In this document: positions 46,540 through 55,939 of the stretch, piece by piece
How the letters are laid out: each line of letters begins with the position of its first letter
Numbering within the stretch: position 1 is the first letter of the stretch
From: Microbacterium sufflavum
GTDB lineage: Bacteria > Actinomycetota > Actinomycetes > Actinomycetales > Microbacteriaceae
Length of the DNA stretch: 64,000 bases
Assembly (NCBI RefSeq): GCF_023091155.1
Contig: NZ_JAHWXK010000003.1
Coordinates: forward strand, 175,439 to 239,438
Reading direction: 5' to 3'
The notes under the pieces: generated by a model
Told to the model about the DNA's origin: nothing
The model's database searches: none
What the model saw: the letters and a program-made list of their open reading frames with translations, nothing else
Position numbers and translations under genes: made by a program

Positions 46540-47453
46540 GCCTCCCCGTCCCCTCCCCCGCGCCCGAGATCGTCTGCGTCGGCGAGTCGATGGCCCTGAT
46601 CACCCCCATCGGCGCACCGCTCGCGGACGCCGACACCGCGACCCTCACCCATGCCGGCGCGGAGGCCAACGTGGCCGTCGGCGTCGCGGCGGCCGGGCAC
46701 CGCGCCGCCTGGGCCTCGCGCCTCGGCGACGACCCGCTGGGCGACCGTCTCGCCGGCGAGCTCGAGCGTCGCGGGGTCGAGCTGTGGGTCGAGCGCGACG
46801 GGGACGCGCCGACCGGGGTCATGTTCAAGGATCCCGGTGTCGAGTCGTCCGCGGTCTACTACTACCGGCGCGGATCCGCGGCCTCCCGCATGGCCCCCGG
46901 CTTCCTCGACGCCGCCCGGCTCGAGGGCGTGCGCATCGTGCACACCACCGGCATCACCCCGGCGCTCTCCGCCACCTGCCTGGCGATGGTCGATGCGCTG
47001 TACGCCGACGCCCGCGCCACGGGAGCCACCGTGTCGTTCGACGTGAACGACCGCCGCGCCCTGTGGAGCCCGGAGGACGCGGCCTCGACGCTCGCGCGAC
47101 TCGCGGACGCCGCCGACATCGCCTTCGTCGGCCGCGACGAGGCGGAGCGCATCTGGGGCACCGCGACACCGGCCGCGATCCGGGCGCACCTCCCCCACTG
47201 CGCGCTGCTCGTGGTGAAGGACGGCGACGTGGGCGCGACCGCGTTCACGCACGACGCCGAGCCCGTTTTCGTCCCGGCCCCCACGGTGGACGTGGTCGAG
47301 CCGGTGGGAGCCGGCGACGCGTTCGCCTCCGGCTTCCTCGCGGCGACGCTCGAGGGCGAGGACCTCGCCGCACGCCTGGCCGCCGGGCACGCCGCCGCCG
47401 CCCGGGTCCTGCGGATCGCGGCCGACCTGCCCCCACTGACCCGCGTCGGCTGA
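46536..47453 (+). CDS. PfkB-family sugar kinase (2-keto-3-deoxygluconate kinase-like)
   Basis: 305 residues. N-terminal IVCVGESMALITPIG and THAGAEANVAVGVAAAGHRAAWASRLGDDPLGDRLAGEL fit ribokinase-fold KDG-kinase-like enzymes. The C-terminal motif VVEPVGAGDAFASGFLAATL contains the catalytic Asp (GAGDAF). It phosphorylates a ketose or deoxy-keto acid using ATP. ATG overlaps the MFS stop as ATGA, so the transporter and kinase probably handle the same compound. Confidence 0.9.
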   Translation: MSLPVPSPAPEIVCVGESMALITPIGAPLADADTATLTHAGAEANVAVGVAAAGHRAAWASRLGDDPLGDRLAGELERRGVELWVERDGDAPTGVMFKDPGVESSAVYYYRRGSAASRMAPGFLDAARLEGVRIVHTTGITPALSATCLAMVDALYADARATGATVSFDVNDRRALWSPEDAASTLARLADAADIAFVGRDEAERIWGTATPAAIRAHLPHCALLVVKDGDVGATAFTHDAEPVFVPAPTVDVVEPVGAGDAFASGFLAATLEGEDLAARLAAGHAAAARVLRIAADLPPLTRVG

Positions 47454-47489
47454 GCCCCGCCGGGCCGACCGGTGCCGCGGCCGCGGTCG

Positions 47490-47495
47490 TAGGCT
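47490..47495 (+). promoter_or_regulatory. -10 box of leaderless promoter for alpha/beta hydrolase
   Basis: TAGGCT, then GGTGCC, then ATG at 47502. Confidence 0.6.
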
Positions 47496-47501
47496 GGTGC
47501 C

Positions 47502-48260
47502 ATGCCCGCACCCCTCACCCTGCCCCGACGGTCGTGGGGCGATCCCGCAGCCGCGCACCGCATTCTCCTCGTGCACGGACTCGGCTCGTCGGGCGCCCTC
47601 ATGTGGCGCCTGGGCGATGCGATCGCCGCGACCGGAGCGACCGCGACCGCGGTCGACCTGCGCGGGCACGGTGACGCCCCCCGCTCCCTCGACTACACCG
47701 TCGACGCGTACGCCGCCGACCTCGCGGCGACGACACCCGACGACGGAGGACCGTGGGACGCGGTCGTCGGCCACTCGCTCGGCGGCGCGGCCGCGACGGT
47801 CGCCGCCGCCGGCTCGCCGGACTGGACGCGACGCCTCGTGCTGATCGACCCCGCCCTCCACGTCGAGGGACGCGACGCGGGCATCGTGCGGCGCAGCCAG
47901 GAACGGGCCTTCTCCGACAACCGGATCGAGGTCGTCCGGGAGGAGCACCCGCACTGGCACCCGCAGGATCACGAGCTGAAGATCGACGCCGTGCGGCGCG
48001 CGAGCGCCTGGGCCGTGGAGCAGACCAGCGCGCAGAACCAGCCGTGGGACGTACGCGCGCACGCCGCCCGTCTCACCGTCCCCGCCCATGTCATCGGCGC
48101 CGATCCCGCCGTGTACAGCATCTTCGCGGGCGACCTCGCCGCCGAGGTGCTCGCCGGCAACCCGCGGATCACGATGTCGGTCGTGGCGGGCGCCGGGCAC
48201 TCCCTTCATCGCGACCGGCCGGAGGAAGCGATCCGACAGCTCCTGGAGGCACTCGCATGA
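47502..48260 (+). CDS. Alpha/beta hydrolase
   Basis: 252 residues. HRILLVHGLGSSGALMWRL contains the oxyanion-hole HG, WDAVVGHSLGGAAATVAAAG has the nucleophile elbow GHSLGG, VIGADPAVYSIF lies near the acid, and AGAGHSLHRDRPEEA the catalytic His. Substrate unknown. Coupled by ATGA to an acyl-CoA dehydrogenase, so a thioester or ester-releasing step in the same pathway is plausible. Confidence 0.92.
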   Translation: MPAPLTLPRRSWGDPAAAHRILLVHGLGSSGALMWRLGDAIAATGATATAVDLRGHGDAPRSLDYTVDAYAADLAATTPDDGGPWDAVVGHSLGGAAATVAAAGSPDWTRRLVLIDPALHVEGRDAGIVRRSQERAFSDNRIEVVREEHPHWHPQDHELKIDAVRRASAWAVEQTSAQNQPWDVRAHAARLTVPAHVIGADPAVYSIFAGDLAAEVLAGNPRITMSVVAGAGHSLHRDRPEEAIRQLLEALA

Positions 48261-49417
48261 CCGCGTTCGACCCGACCCGCTACCTCCCGGACGACCTCCT
48301 CGCGCGCATCCGCGAACGCGCGCCGATCCACGACCGCGAGAACACGTTCCCGCAGCAGGACCTCGACGAGCTCCGCGACGCCGGCTACCTGTCGATCCTG
48401 GTCCCGGTCGAGCGCGGCGGCGCCGGACTCGGGCTCGCCGAGGCCGCGATCCTTCAGCAGCGTCTTGCGGGCGCAGCCCCCGCCACAGCCCTCGCGATCA
48501 ACATGCACCTGGTGTGGACCGGGGTCGCGAAGGTCTTCTCCGACCGGGGTGTTCCCGGGCTCGAGTTCGTGCAGGACGGCGCGGTCGCCGGCGAGGTGTT
48601 CGCGTTCGGCATCAGCGAGGGCGGCAACGACCTCGTGCTGTTCGGCAGCGACACGGCCGCGGTGCCCGACGCCGACGGGGGCTACGCGTTCACGGGCACC
48701 AAGATCTTCACCTCGCTCGCGCCCATCTGGACCAGGCTCGGACTGCACGGCCTCGACACCACCAGCGCGGACGCCCCGAAGCTCGTGTTCGCGTTCGTCG
48801 AGCGGACCGACGCCGTCACCACCTCGGACGACTGGGACACGCTCGGCATGCGCGGCACCCAGAGCAGGACGACGCGGCTCGACCGCGCCGTCGCCGACGC
48901 GGCGCACGTGGTCCGGCGGATCGACCAGGGCCCGAGCGCCGACCCCATCGTCTTCGGCATCTTCTCGGTGTTCGAGATCCTGCTGGCCTCGGTGTACACC
49001 GGCGTCGCCCGCCGTGCCCTCGAGCTCGCGGTCGCGACCGCGCAGACCCGTCGCTCCAAGAAGAGCGGCGCCACCTACAGCCAGGACCCCGACATCCGTT
49101 GGCGCATCGCCGACATGGCGATCGCCTACGACGCGCTGCCGCCCCAGATCGCCGCGCTCGCGCGCGACGTGGACGAGCGCGTCGACCACGGGCCGCGCTG
49201 GTTCCCCGCCCTGTCCGGCCTCAAGCACCGTGCCGTGACGATGGCCAAGAGCGTGGTCGACGAGGCGATGCTGGTGGCGGGCGGCGGGTCCTACTTCTCG
49301 GGGAACGAGCTCTCCCGGCTGTACCGCGATGTGCTCGCCGGGATGTTCCATCCGTCCGACCCCGAGTCGGCGCACGCGACCGCGGCGAGCGCCTGGCTCG
49401 GACCCGTGGAGGCCTGA
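48257..49417 (+). CDS. Acyl-CoA dehydrogenase family protein
   Basis: 386 residues. Domains in order: N-terminal helical region (LDELRDAGYLSILVPVERGGAGLGLAEAAILQQRL), beta domain with GEVFAFGISEGGNDLVLFGS and YAFTGTKIFTSLAP (FAD pocket), and C-terminal helices TGVARRALELAVATAQTRRSKKSGATYSQDPDIRWRIADMAI with ending GGGSYFSGNELSRLYRDVLAGMFHPSD. Could act on an acyl-CoA or as a nitroalkane or flavin monooxygenase relative; the specificity cannot be fixed. Co-transcribed with the hydrolase. Confidence 0.88.
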   Translation: MTAFDPTRYLPDDLLARIRERAPIHDRENTFPQQDLDELRDAGYLSILVPVERGGAGLGLAEAAILQQRLAGAAPATALAINMHLVWTGVAKVFSDRGVPGLEFVQDGAVAGEVFAFGISEGGNDLVLFGSDTAAVPDADGGYAFTGTKIFTSLAPIWTRLGLHGLDTTSADAPKLVFAFVERTDAVTTSDDWDTLGMRGTQSRTTRLDRAVADAAHVVRRIDQGPSADPIVFGIFSVFEILLASVYTGVARRALELAVATAQTRRSKKSGATYSQDPDIRWRIADMAIAYDALPPQIAALARDVDERVDHGPRWFPALSGLKHRAVTMAKSVVDEAMLVAGGGSYFSGNELSRLYRDVLAGMFHPSDPESAHATAASAWLGPVEA

Positions 49418-49489
49418 CCGAACGCACGGATCGTGCAGGTCGGCCACTCAGATTCGACGGATCCGGTTGTCCATGACCGCCGCCAGTGC

Positions 49490-49495
49490 CAGGAT
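49490..49495 (+). promoter_or_regulatory. -10-like box for the Lrp gene
   Basis: CAGGAT, then CGCAGC, then ATG at 49502; one mismatch to TANNNT. Confidence 0.4.
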
Positions 49496-49501
49496 CGCAG
49501 C

Positions 49502-49969
49502 ATGGCACCGGCGAAGAAGAACTCCGCCCTCGACGCGATCTCCAAGACCATCATCGAGCTGCTGCAGGACGACGGGCGTCGCTCCTACTCCGACATCGGC
49601 CGCGTGGTGGGCCTCAGCGAGGCAGCGGTCCGCCAGCGCGTGCAGCGGCTCACCGAGACCGGCGTGATGCAGATCGTCGCGGTCACCGATCCGATGCAGC
49701 TCGGCTTCCACCGCCAGGCGATGATCGGCATCCGTGTGGCCGGGGACGCCCGGCACGTGGCGGAGGCGATCGCGGAGATCGACGCCGTCGACTACGTCGT
49801 CATCACGGTGGGCTCGTTCGACGTGATCGTCGAGGTCGTGTGCGAAGACGACGACCACCTGCTGGCCCTCGTGAACGACGTGATCCGTCCGATCGACGGC
49901 GTGCTGTCGACCGAGACGTTCATCTACGCGAAGCTGCAGAAGCAGCTCTACAACTGGGGGACCCGATGA
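49502..49969 (+). CDS. Lrp/AsnC-family transcriptional regulator
   Basis: 155 residues. Helix-turn-helix DAISKTIIELLQDDGRRSYSDIGRVVGLSEAAVRQRVQRLTETGVMQIVAV (about 10-60) and a RAM ligand-sensing domain HRQAMIGIRVAGDARHVAEAIAEIDAVDYVVITVGSFDVIVEVVCED. It senses an amino acid and regulates catabolism. Stop overlaps the aminotransferase ATG as ATGA, so it is probably an autoregulated activator or repressor of that gene. Confidence 0.95.
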   Translation: MAPAKKNSALDAISKTIIELLQDDGRRSYSDIGRVVGLSEAAVRQRVQRLTETGVMQIVAVTDPMQLGFHRQAMIGIRVAGDARHVAEAIAEIDAVDYVVITVGSFDVIVEVVCEDDDHLLALVNDVIRPIDGVLSTETFIYAKLQKQLYNWGTR

Positions 49970-51357
49970 CCTCGCGCTCCGTGCCGTCCGCGTCCGCGCT
50001 GCAGTCCATGGCGAAGGATCACCTCTGGATGCACTTCACCCGCCAGTCGACCATGGCGGACTCCGGCGTGCCGATCATCGTCCGGGGCGACGGGCACCGC
50101 ATCTGGGACGTCGAGGGCCGGGAGTACATCGACGGTCTGGCGGGACTGTTCGTGGTGAACGCGGGACACGGCAGGCGCCGGCTCGCCGAGGCCGCGGCGG
50201 CGCAGGCGTCCGAATTGGCGTTCTTCCCGCTGTGGTCGTACGCGCACCCCGCGGCGATCGAGCTCGCGGACCGGCTGGCGGACGAGGCGCCCGGCGACCT
50301 CAACCGCGTGTTCTTCTCCACGGGCGGCGGCGAGGCGGTGGAGACGGCCTTCAAGCTCGCGAAGCACTACTGGAAGCTGCAGGGGAAGCCCGCCAAGCAC
50401 AAGGTGATCTCGCGTGCCGTCGCTTATCACGGCACCCCGCAGGGGGCCCTCGCGATCACGGGGATCCCCGCGATGAAGGCGATGTTCGAGCCGGTCACAC
50501 CCGGCGGGTTCCGCGTGCCCAACACCAACTTCTATCGTGCGGCCGAGATGGGCGCGCCCGCCGACGACCTCGAGGCGTTCGGGCGCTGGGCCGCCGACCG
50601 CATCGAGGAGATGATCCTGTTCGAGGGTGCGGACACCGTCGCGGCCGTGTTCCTCGAGCCGGTGCAGAACTCGGGCGGCTGCTTCCCCCCGCCGCCCGGC
50701 TACTTCGCCCGCGTGCGCGAGATCTGCGACCGGCACGACGTCCTGCTGGTGTCAGACGAGGTGATCTGCGCGTTCGGGCGGCTCGGGCACACCTTCGCCT
50801 GCACGGGACTGGGGTATGTGCCCGACATGATCACGTGCGCCAAGGGCATGACCAGCGGCTACTCCCCCATCGGCGCCACGATCGTGAGCGACCGCGTGTA
50901 CGAGCCGTTCGCGCAGGGCGATGTCTCCTTCCCGCACGGCTACACGTTCGGCGGCCACCCCGTGTCGGCCGCGGTGGCCCTGGAGAACCTCGCGATCTTC
51001 GACGAGGAAGGGCTCAACGCGCACGTGCGGGAGAACTCGCCGGTGTTCCGCGCGGAGCTGGAGACACTGCTCGACCTCCCGCTCGTGGGAGACGTGCGCG
51101 GCGACGGGTACTTCTTCGGCATCGAGCTGGTCAAGGACACCGCCACGCGGGAGACGTTCGACGAGGAGGAGTCGGAGCGGTTGCTGCGCGGCTTCCTCTC
51201 GCCCGCACTGTTCGAGGCCGGGCTGTACTGCCGGGCGGATGACCGCGGCGACCCGGTCATCCAGCTCGCCCCGCCGCTGACCGTCGGACCCGCGGAGTTC
51301 CGCGAGATCACGCAGATCCTGCGGGACGTGCTCACGCGGGCGCAGGCGGTGCTCTGA
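49966..51357 (+). CDS. Class III PLP-dependent aminotransferase (omega-transaminase type)
   Basis: 463 residues. GLAGLFVVNAGHGRRRLAEA and STGGGEAVETAFKLAKHYW are class III motifs; VLLVSDEVICAFGRLG contains the PLP-ring Asp, and ITCAKGMTSGYSPIGATIV the Schiff-base Lys. The likely donor is an omega-amino compound such as beta-alanine or a diamine, with pyruvate as acceptor. Coupled to Lrp, which implies amino-acid-responsive control. Confidence 0.92.
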   Translation: MTSRSVPSASALQSMAKDHLWMHFTRQSTMADSGVPIIVRGDGHRIWDVEGREYIDGLAGLFVVNAGHGRRRLAEAAAAQASELAFFPLWSYAHPAAIELADRLADEAPGDLNRVFFSTGGGEAVETAFKLAKHYWKLQGKPAKHKVISRAVAYHGTPQGALAITGIPAMKAMFEPVTPGGFRVPNTNFYRAAEMGAPADDLEAFGRWAADRIEEMILFEGADTVAAVFLEPVQNSGGCFPPPPGYFARVREICDRHDVLLVSDEVICAFGRLGHTFACTGLGYVPDMITCAKGMTSGYSPIGATIVSDRVYEPFAQGDVSFPHGYTFGGHPVSAAVALENLAIFDEEGLNAHVRENSPVFRAELETLLDLPLVGDVRGDGYFFGIELVKDTATRETFDEEESERLLRGFLSPALFEAGLYCRADDRGDPVIQLAPPLTVGPAEFREITQILRDVLTRAQAVL

Positions 51358-51373
51358 GCCACGCCGTGCGGCG

Positions 51374-52921
51374 TCAGGAACGTTCTCGGGCTCCGCGGGG
51401 CCGCGCCAGCAGCGCGATGTGCAGCGCCGCCAGCACCTCGCCGTCGTCGAGGTCGACGGCGAGCAGGTCCGCGATGACGGCGAGGCGCTGGTAGAACACG
51501 GAGCGGGACAGGTGGCTCGCCGTCGCGGCCGCCGACCGGTTCCCCGGGTGGGCGACGAGCGCGGCGAGCACGTCGAGCAGATCCCCGCGGCGCTCCCGGT
51601 CGTGGCGGATCAGCGGCGCGAGCATGCGTTCGCCGTGCTCTTGCAGTCGGCGGTCATCGCCGAGCGCCGCCACCAGCTGCGCCAGCGGACGGTCGGCCAC
51701 GCGGCGCACGGTGTCGGCGGCGTCCTCCGGGGCCCGGGCGGCGAGTTCCAGTGCAGCCCTGGTGGACGCGAGCAGGCCGGGCACATCGTCGGCCGGCTGA
51801 CCGATGACGACCGCGACCGCGGGGCCGGCGATGCGGCGCGCGGCGGCGTCGCTCAGACCTCCGGCTGGCGGGACGACGAGCAGCACGACCGTGTCGTCGC
51901 GTCGGGCGGCGAGCGCGGCCACCCCTTCCGCGGTCGCGCGGGCTCGGATACGCTCCGCCGCCTCGGTCGTGCGCACGACCACGCCGCACGCCGGACGCCC
52001 GCCCACGTCGAGCCCCAGTCGGGCGAGCCGTGCCGCGACATCGTCGACGCGCGCGAACCGCGACCCCAGCAGGTCGTCGATCAGCGTGCGATGCGCGAGC
52101 ACCGTCCACTCCGCCGCTCCGTCGGCGAGGCATCCGAACGCGAGCGCGGTGGCCCCCAGCTCCAGGACCGTGAGCCGACCGGCCGGGTGCGGGGGCCCCA
52201 CGAGTGCCGTGAGCGACCCCCAGCGCACACCCCTCGCCTGCACGGGTACCCGCTCGGACGCCCCGTCGGCGACCAGCGCGAGCACCTCGGCGACGGGACG
52301 GGACAGCGCTTCGGTGGCGATCACCTCTCCCGCCAGGTTCTCCAGCACGACCGGCACGTCGAGCGCGCGGGCCGTCTCGGTCACGATCACGTCCGCCGGG
52401 GCTCCCCGCAGGCTGAGGGCCGTGAACAGCTCGTGCAGTCGCTGGCGTTCGCGCAGGGCGGCCGTCTGCGCGTCGATCAGTGCGCGGTGCACGGCCTCCG
52501 TCACGGTGACGAACTTGACCTCTCCAGCCAGCGCGACCAGGGCGAGCGACGCCTCCGCGCACGCCTCGACCACGGCGTCCGGCACGCGCGGCATCCGGTC
52601 GCCGAGCTCCACCACGACCCCGGAGACGCCGACCGCGGCCAGCTCGCGCACGAGCGCGCGCAGCGAGCGGGCGTCGCGCGGCCAGGCGGCCGCCGTGGTC
52701 AGCAGCAGCTCTCCCCCGTCGAGCAACCGCGCGACCCCGGCACTGTCGGACGCGTGCACCCAGCGCACGCCCGCGTCCAGCGCCGCCCCGCCCACGAGCA
52801 CGCGCGGCGCACCGTCCTGCACCACGGGGAGCGCGACCACGTCCGCCACGCGCAGCAGCGGCGATCCGTGTCGCTCCGGACGATCTGTCTCGGACGGGGA
52901 GAACTCCCGACGTTCTGACAC
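51374..52921 (-). CDS. PucR-family transcriptional regulator
   Basis: 515 residues from a GTG start at 52921 preceded by GGAGATGCGGA. N-terminal PucR sensory domain (LRVADVVALPVVQDGAPRVLVGGAALDAGVRWVHASDSAGVARLLDGGELLLTT), a CdaR GGDEF-like region (about 290-420) and a C-terminal PucR HTH (LLDVLAALVAHPGNRSAAATASHLSRSVFYQRLAVIADLL). PucR proteins control purine, pyrimidine or amine catabolism, usually activating with an effector. Divergent from the mmsA operon. Confidence 0.9.
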   Translation of the reverse strand: MSERREFSPSETDRPERHGSPLLRVADVVALPVVQDGAPRVLVGGAALDAGVRWVHASDSAGVARLLDGGELLLTTAAAWPRDARSLRALVRELAAVGVSGVVVELGDRMPRVPDAVVEACAEASLALVALAGEVKFVTVTEAVHRALIDAQTAALRERQRLHELFTALSLRGAPADVIVTETARALDVPVVLENLAGEVIATEALSRPVAEVLALVADGASERVPVQARGVRWGSLTALVGPPHPAGRLTVLELGATALAFGCLADGAAEWTVLAHRTLIDDLLGSRFARVDDVAARLARLGLDVGGRPACGVVVRTTEAAERIRARATAEGVAALAARRDDTVVLLVVPPAGGLSDAAARRIAGPAVAVVIGQPADDVPGLLASTRAALELAARAPEDAADTVRRVADRPLAQLVAALGDDRRLQEHGERMLAPLIRHDRERRGDLLDVLAALVAHPGNRSAAATASHLSRSVFYQRLAVIADLLAVDLDDGEVLAALHIALLARPRGARERS

Positions 52922-52989
52922 TCCGCATCTCCTGCCGGCTCTGTGACCATGGACTCGCACCCAGCGTAGCGAGCGCCGGTCAGAGTGTC
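52917..52989. promoter_or_regulatory. Spaced inverted repeat between pucR and mmsA
   Basis: GACACTC (52917-52923) and GAGTGTC (52983-52989) flank the intergenic region in inverted orientation. Possible PucR binding half-sites, but distant. Confidence 0.3.
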
Positions 52990-53019
52990 CGGTCACGCGC
53001 ATCACCCAGCGGAGGAACC

Positions 53020-54504
53020 GTGGACATCGTCCGACACATCATCGACGGCAGCGAGACCGCGGCGGCACGCCGCACCGCCCCCGTGTACGACCCCGCGACG
53101 GGCCGGATCACGAAGCAGGTGGCGCTCGCCGACGCCACGGAGGTCGAGGCCGCCGTCACCGCCGCGGCAGCGGCGCTCCCCGCGTGGCGGGCCACCAGCC
53201 TGATCAAGCGCGCCGACGTGTTCTTCCGGTTGCGGCAGCTGCTCGCCGACCGCACGTCCGAGCTCGCGGCGATCGTGACATCCGAGCACGGCAAGGTGCT
53301 CTCCGATGCGGCGGGCGAGGTGTCGCGCGGCATCGAGAACGTCGAGTTCGCCGCCGGGCTCGTGCACCTGCTCAAGGGCCAGCGCAGCGAACAGGTCGCC
53401 CGCGGCGTGGACGTGCACTCCGTCAAGCAGCCGGTCGGTGTCGTGGCGGCCATCACCCCGTTCAACTTCCCGGTCATGGTGCCGCTGTGGATGGTCGCGT
53501 CCGCGATCGCGTGCGGCAACACGGTCGTGCTCAAGCCCAGCGAGAAGGACCCCTCCGCCGCGGTCTGGCTCGCGAAGCTGTTCCGGGAGGCCGGGCTCCC
53601 CGACGGCGTGCTCAACGTCGTGCACGGCGACCGGGAGGCCGTCGAGACCCTGCTCGACTCGCCCCGCGTGGATGCGGTGAGCTTCGTCGGCTCGACACCC
53701 ATCGCGCGCTCGATCTACCGGCGGGCGTCGGCCGCGGGCAAGCGGGTGCAGGCGCTCGGCGGCGCGAAGAACCACATGGTCGTGATGCCCGATGCCGACC
53801 TCGACGCCGCGGCCGACGCGGCCGTGTCCGCCGCCTACGGCTCCGCGGGTGAACGCTGCATGGCGGTGTCGGTGCTGGTCGCGGTCGGCGACGTGGCCGA
53901 CGACCTGGTGGCCGCGGTCGCCGCACGCATCGGCGGACTCCGGATCGGCCCCGGCACCGACGCCGCGAGCGACATGGGGCCGCTCATCACGCGCGAGCAC
54001 CGTGACGCGGTCGCCTCGTACGTGCACGGCGCACCGGCGGAGGGCGCGACGGTCGTCGTCGACGGCACGCGGCAGGAGTTCGACTCCGACGGGTTCTTCC
54101 TCGGCGTGAGCCTGCTCGACCATGTGCGTCCCGGCATGGCCGCGTACGACCAGGAGATCTTCGGCCCGGTGCTGTCGGTCGTCCGTGTGGACACCTACGC
54201 CGACGCGGTCGCCCTCGTGAACGCCAACGCCTACGGCAACGGCACCGCGATCTTCACGCGCGACGGCGGCACCGCCCGCCAGTACGAGTTCGACGTCGAG
54301 GTCGGCATGGTGGGGGTGAACGTGCCGATCCCTGTACCGATCGGCGCGTACTCGTTCGGCGGATGGAAGGACTCGCTGTTCGGCGACTCCCACATCTACG
54401 GTCCCGAGTCCATCCACTTCTACACCCGCTCGAAGGTCGTCACGACTCGCTGGCCCGACCACACCCCCTCCCAGATCGACCTGGGCTTTCCGAGCAACCA
54501 CTGA
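53020..54504 (+). CDS. mmsA: CoA-acylating methylmalonate-semialdehyde dehydrogenase
   Basis: 494 residues, GTG start with GGAGG 5 nt upstream. Aldehyde dehydrogenase fold: TPFNFPVMVPLWMVASAIACGNTVVLKPSE, VGSTPIARSIYRRASAAGKRVQALGGAKNHMVVMPDADL, catalytic Cys280 in GSAGERCMAVS. The ELGG catalytic glutamate of ordinary ALDHs is replaced by ALGGAKN, the mark of MMSDH/IolA enzymes. It converts malonate or methylmalonate semialdehyde to acetyl- or propionyl-CoA. Together with the aminotransferase it completes beta-alanine or valine catabolism. Confidence 0.94.
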   Translation: MDIVRHIIDGSETAAARRTAPVYDPATGRITKQVALADATEVEAAVTAAAAALPAWRATSLIKRADVFFRLRQLLADRTSELAAIVTSEHGKVLSDAAGEVSRGIENVEFAAGLVHLLKGQRSEQVARGVDVHSVKQPVGVVAAITPFNFPVMVPLWMVASAIACGNTVVLKPSEKDPSAAVWLAKLFREAGLPDGVLNVVHGDREAVETLLDSPRVDAVSFVGSTPIARSIYRRASAAGKRVQALGGAKNHMVVMPDADLDAAADAAVSAAYGSAGERCMAVSVLVAVGDVADDLVAAVAARIGGLRIGPGTDAASDMGPLITREHRDAVASYVHGAPAEGATVVVDGTRQEFDSDGFFLGVSLLDHVRPGMAAYDQEIFGPVLSVVRVDTYADAVALVNANAYGNGTAIFTRDGGTARQYEFDVEVGMVGVNVPIPVPIGAYSFGGWKDSLFGDSHIYGPESIHFYTRSKVVTTRWPDHTPSQIDLGFPSNH

Positions 54505-54529
54505 CCACCGCGACCGGAGGGCACGACTC

Positions 54530-55918
54530 ATGACCACCTACACCGATCGGCACGGCGCCACCCTTCCCCTGCCCGATGCGGCGGCCGACGCGCGCGTGCG
54601 TTCCGACGACCGCTCGCACGTCTTCCACTCCTGGAGCGCGCAGGCGGCGATCGATCCGCTGCCCGTCGCCGCGGGGCACGGCTCCACGTTCTGGGACTAC
54701 GACGGCAACGCCTACCTCGACTTCTCCAGCCAGCTGGTCAATCTGAACCTCGGTCACCAGCACCCCGACCTCGTGGCCGCCATCCAACAGCAGGCGGGGC
54801 GGCTCTCGACCATCCAGCCGGCCATGGCCAACGACGTCCGCGGCGAGCTCGCCCGGCTGATCTCCGAGGTGGCGCCCGACGGCTTCGAGAAGGTGTTCTT
54901 CACCAACGGCGGCGCCGAGGCGAACGAGTACGCGGTGCGCATGGCACGCCAGTCCACCGGGCGCCGCAAGGTGCTGTCGATGTACCGCAGCTACCACGGC
55001 TCCACCTCGACCGCGATCTCGCTCACGGGCGACCCCCGCCGCTGGGCGAACGACACCGCCGACGCGGGAGCCGTGCGCTTCTTCGGCCCGTACCTGTACC
55101 GCTCCCCGTTCCACGCCGAGACGCCGGAGCAGGAGGCCGAGCGCGCCCTCGCCCACCTGGAGCAGACCATCCAGCTCGAGGGACCGCAGACGATCGCGGC
55201 GATCATCATCGAGACGGTCGTCGGCACGAACGGCGTGCTGGTGCCGCCGCCCGGCTACCTCCCGGGGGTGCGCGAGCTGTGCGACCGCTACGGCATCGTC
55301 TACATCGCCGACGAGGTGATGGTGGGGTTCGGACGCCTGGGCGAGTGGTTCGGCATCGACGCGTTCGGCGCGCAGCCCGACCTCCTCACCTTCGCGAAGG
55401 GCGTGAACTCGGGCTACGTGCCCCTCGGCGGTGTCGTGATCTCCGACCGCATCGCCCGCGCGTTCGACACGATGCCGTTCGCGGGCGGGCTCACGTACTC
55501 CGGGCATCCGCTGGCGTGCGCGGCCGGCGTCGCGACGTTCGAGGTGTTCCGCCGGGACGGGATCCTGGAGCGCGTCCGCGACCTCGGCGAGCGCGTCGTC
55601 GAGCCGACCCTGCGCTCCTGGGTCGAACGGCACCCGTCCGTGGGCGAGGTGCGGGGGCGCGGGCTGTTCTGGGCGGTCGAGCTCGTGCGGGATGCGGAGA
55701 CCAGGGAGCCGTTGGTGCCGTTCAACGCCGCGGGGGCCGACGCTGCGCCCATGGTCGCGTTCGCCGCGGCCGCTCGACGCGCAGGGGTCTGGCCGTTCAC
55801 GCACTTCAACCGCGTGCACATCGCGCCGCCGCTGGTGATCGAGGAGGAGGAGCTGCGGCGGGGGCTGCGAGTGATCGACGAGGCGCTGGCCGTGGCGGAC
55901 GAGGTGGCCGCCGGCTGA
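54530..55918 (+). CDS. Class III PLP-dependent aminotransferase
   Basis: 462 residues, 25 bp after mmsA. FSSQLVNLNLGHQHPDLVAAIQQQAGRL, FTNGGAEANEYAVRMARQSTG, IVYIADEVMVGFGRLGEWFGID (Asp) and LTFAKGVNSGYVPLGGVVIS (Schiff-base Lys). The two class III aminotransferases in the window are paralogous but clearly distinct. In an operon with mmsA it probably produces the semialdehyde that mmsA oxidises, for example from beta-alanine or 3-aminoisobutyrate. Confidence 0.92.
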   Translation: MTTYTDRHGATLPLPDAAADARVRSDDRSHVFHSWSAQAAIDPLPVAAGHGSTFWDYDGNAYLDFSSQLVNLNLGHQHPDLVAAIQQQAGRLSTIQPAMANDVRGELARLISEVAPDGFEKVFFTNGGAEANEYAVRMARQSTGRRKVLSMYRSYHGSTSTAISLTGDPRRWANDTADAGAVRFFGPYLYRSPFHAETPEQEAERALAHLEQTIQLEGPQTIAAIIIETVVGTNGVLVPPPGYLPGVRELCDRYGIVYIADEVMVGFGRLGEWFGIDAFGAQPDLLTFAKGVNSGYVPLGGVVISDRIARAFDTMPFAGGLTYSGHPLACAAGVATFEVFRRDGILERVRDLGERVVEPTLRSWVERHPSVGEVRGRGLFWAVELVRDAETREPLVPFNAAGADAAPMVAFAAAARRAGVWPFTHFNRVHIAPPLVIEEEELRRGLRVIDEALAVADEVAAG

Positions 55919-55939
55919 GGAGCCGGGCGGCCGGCGGGG

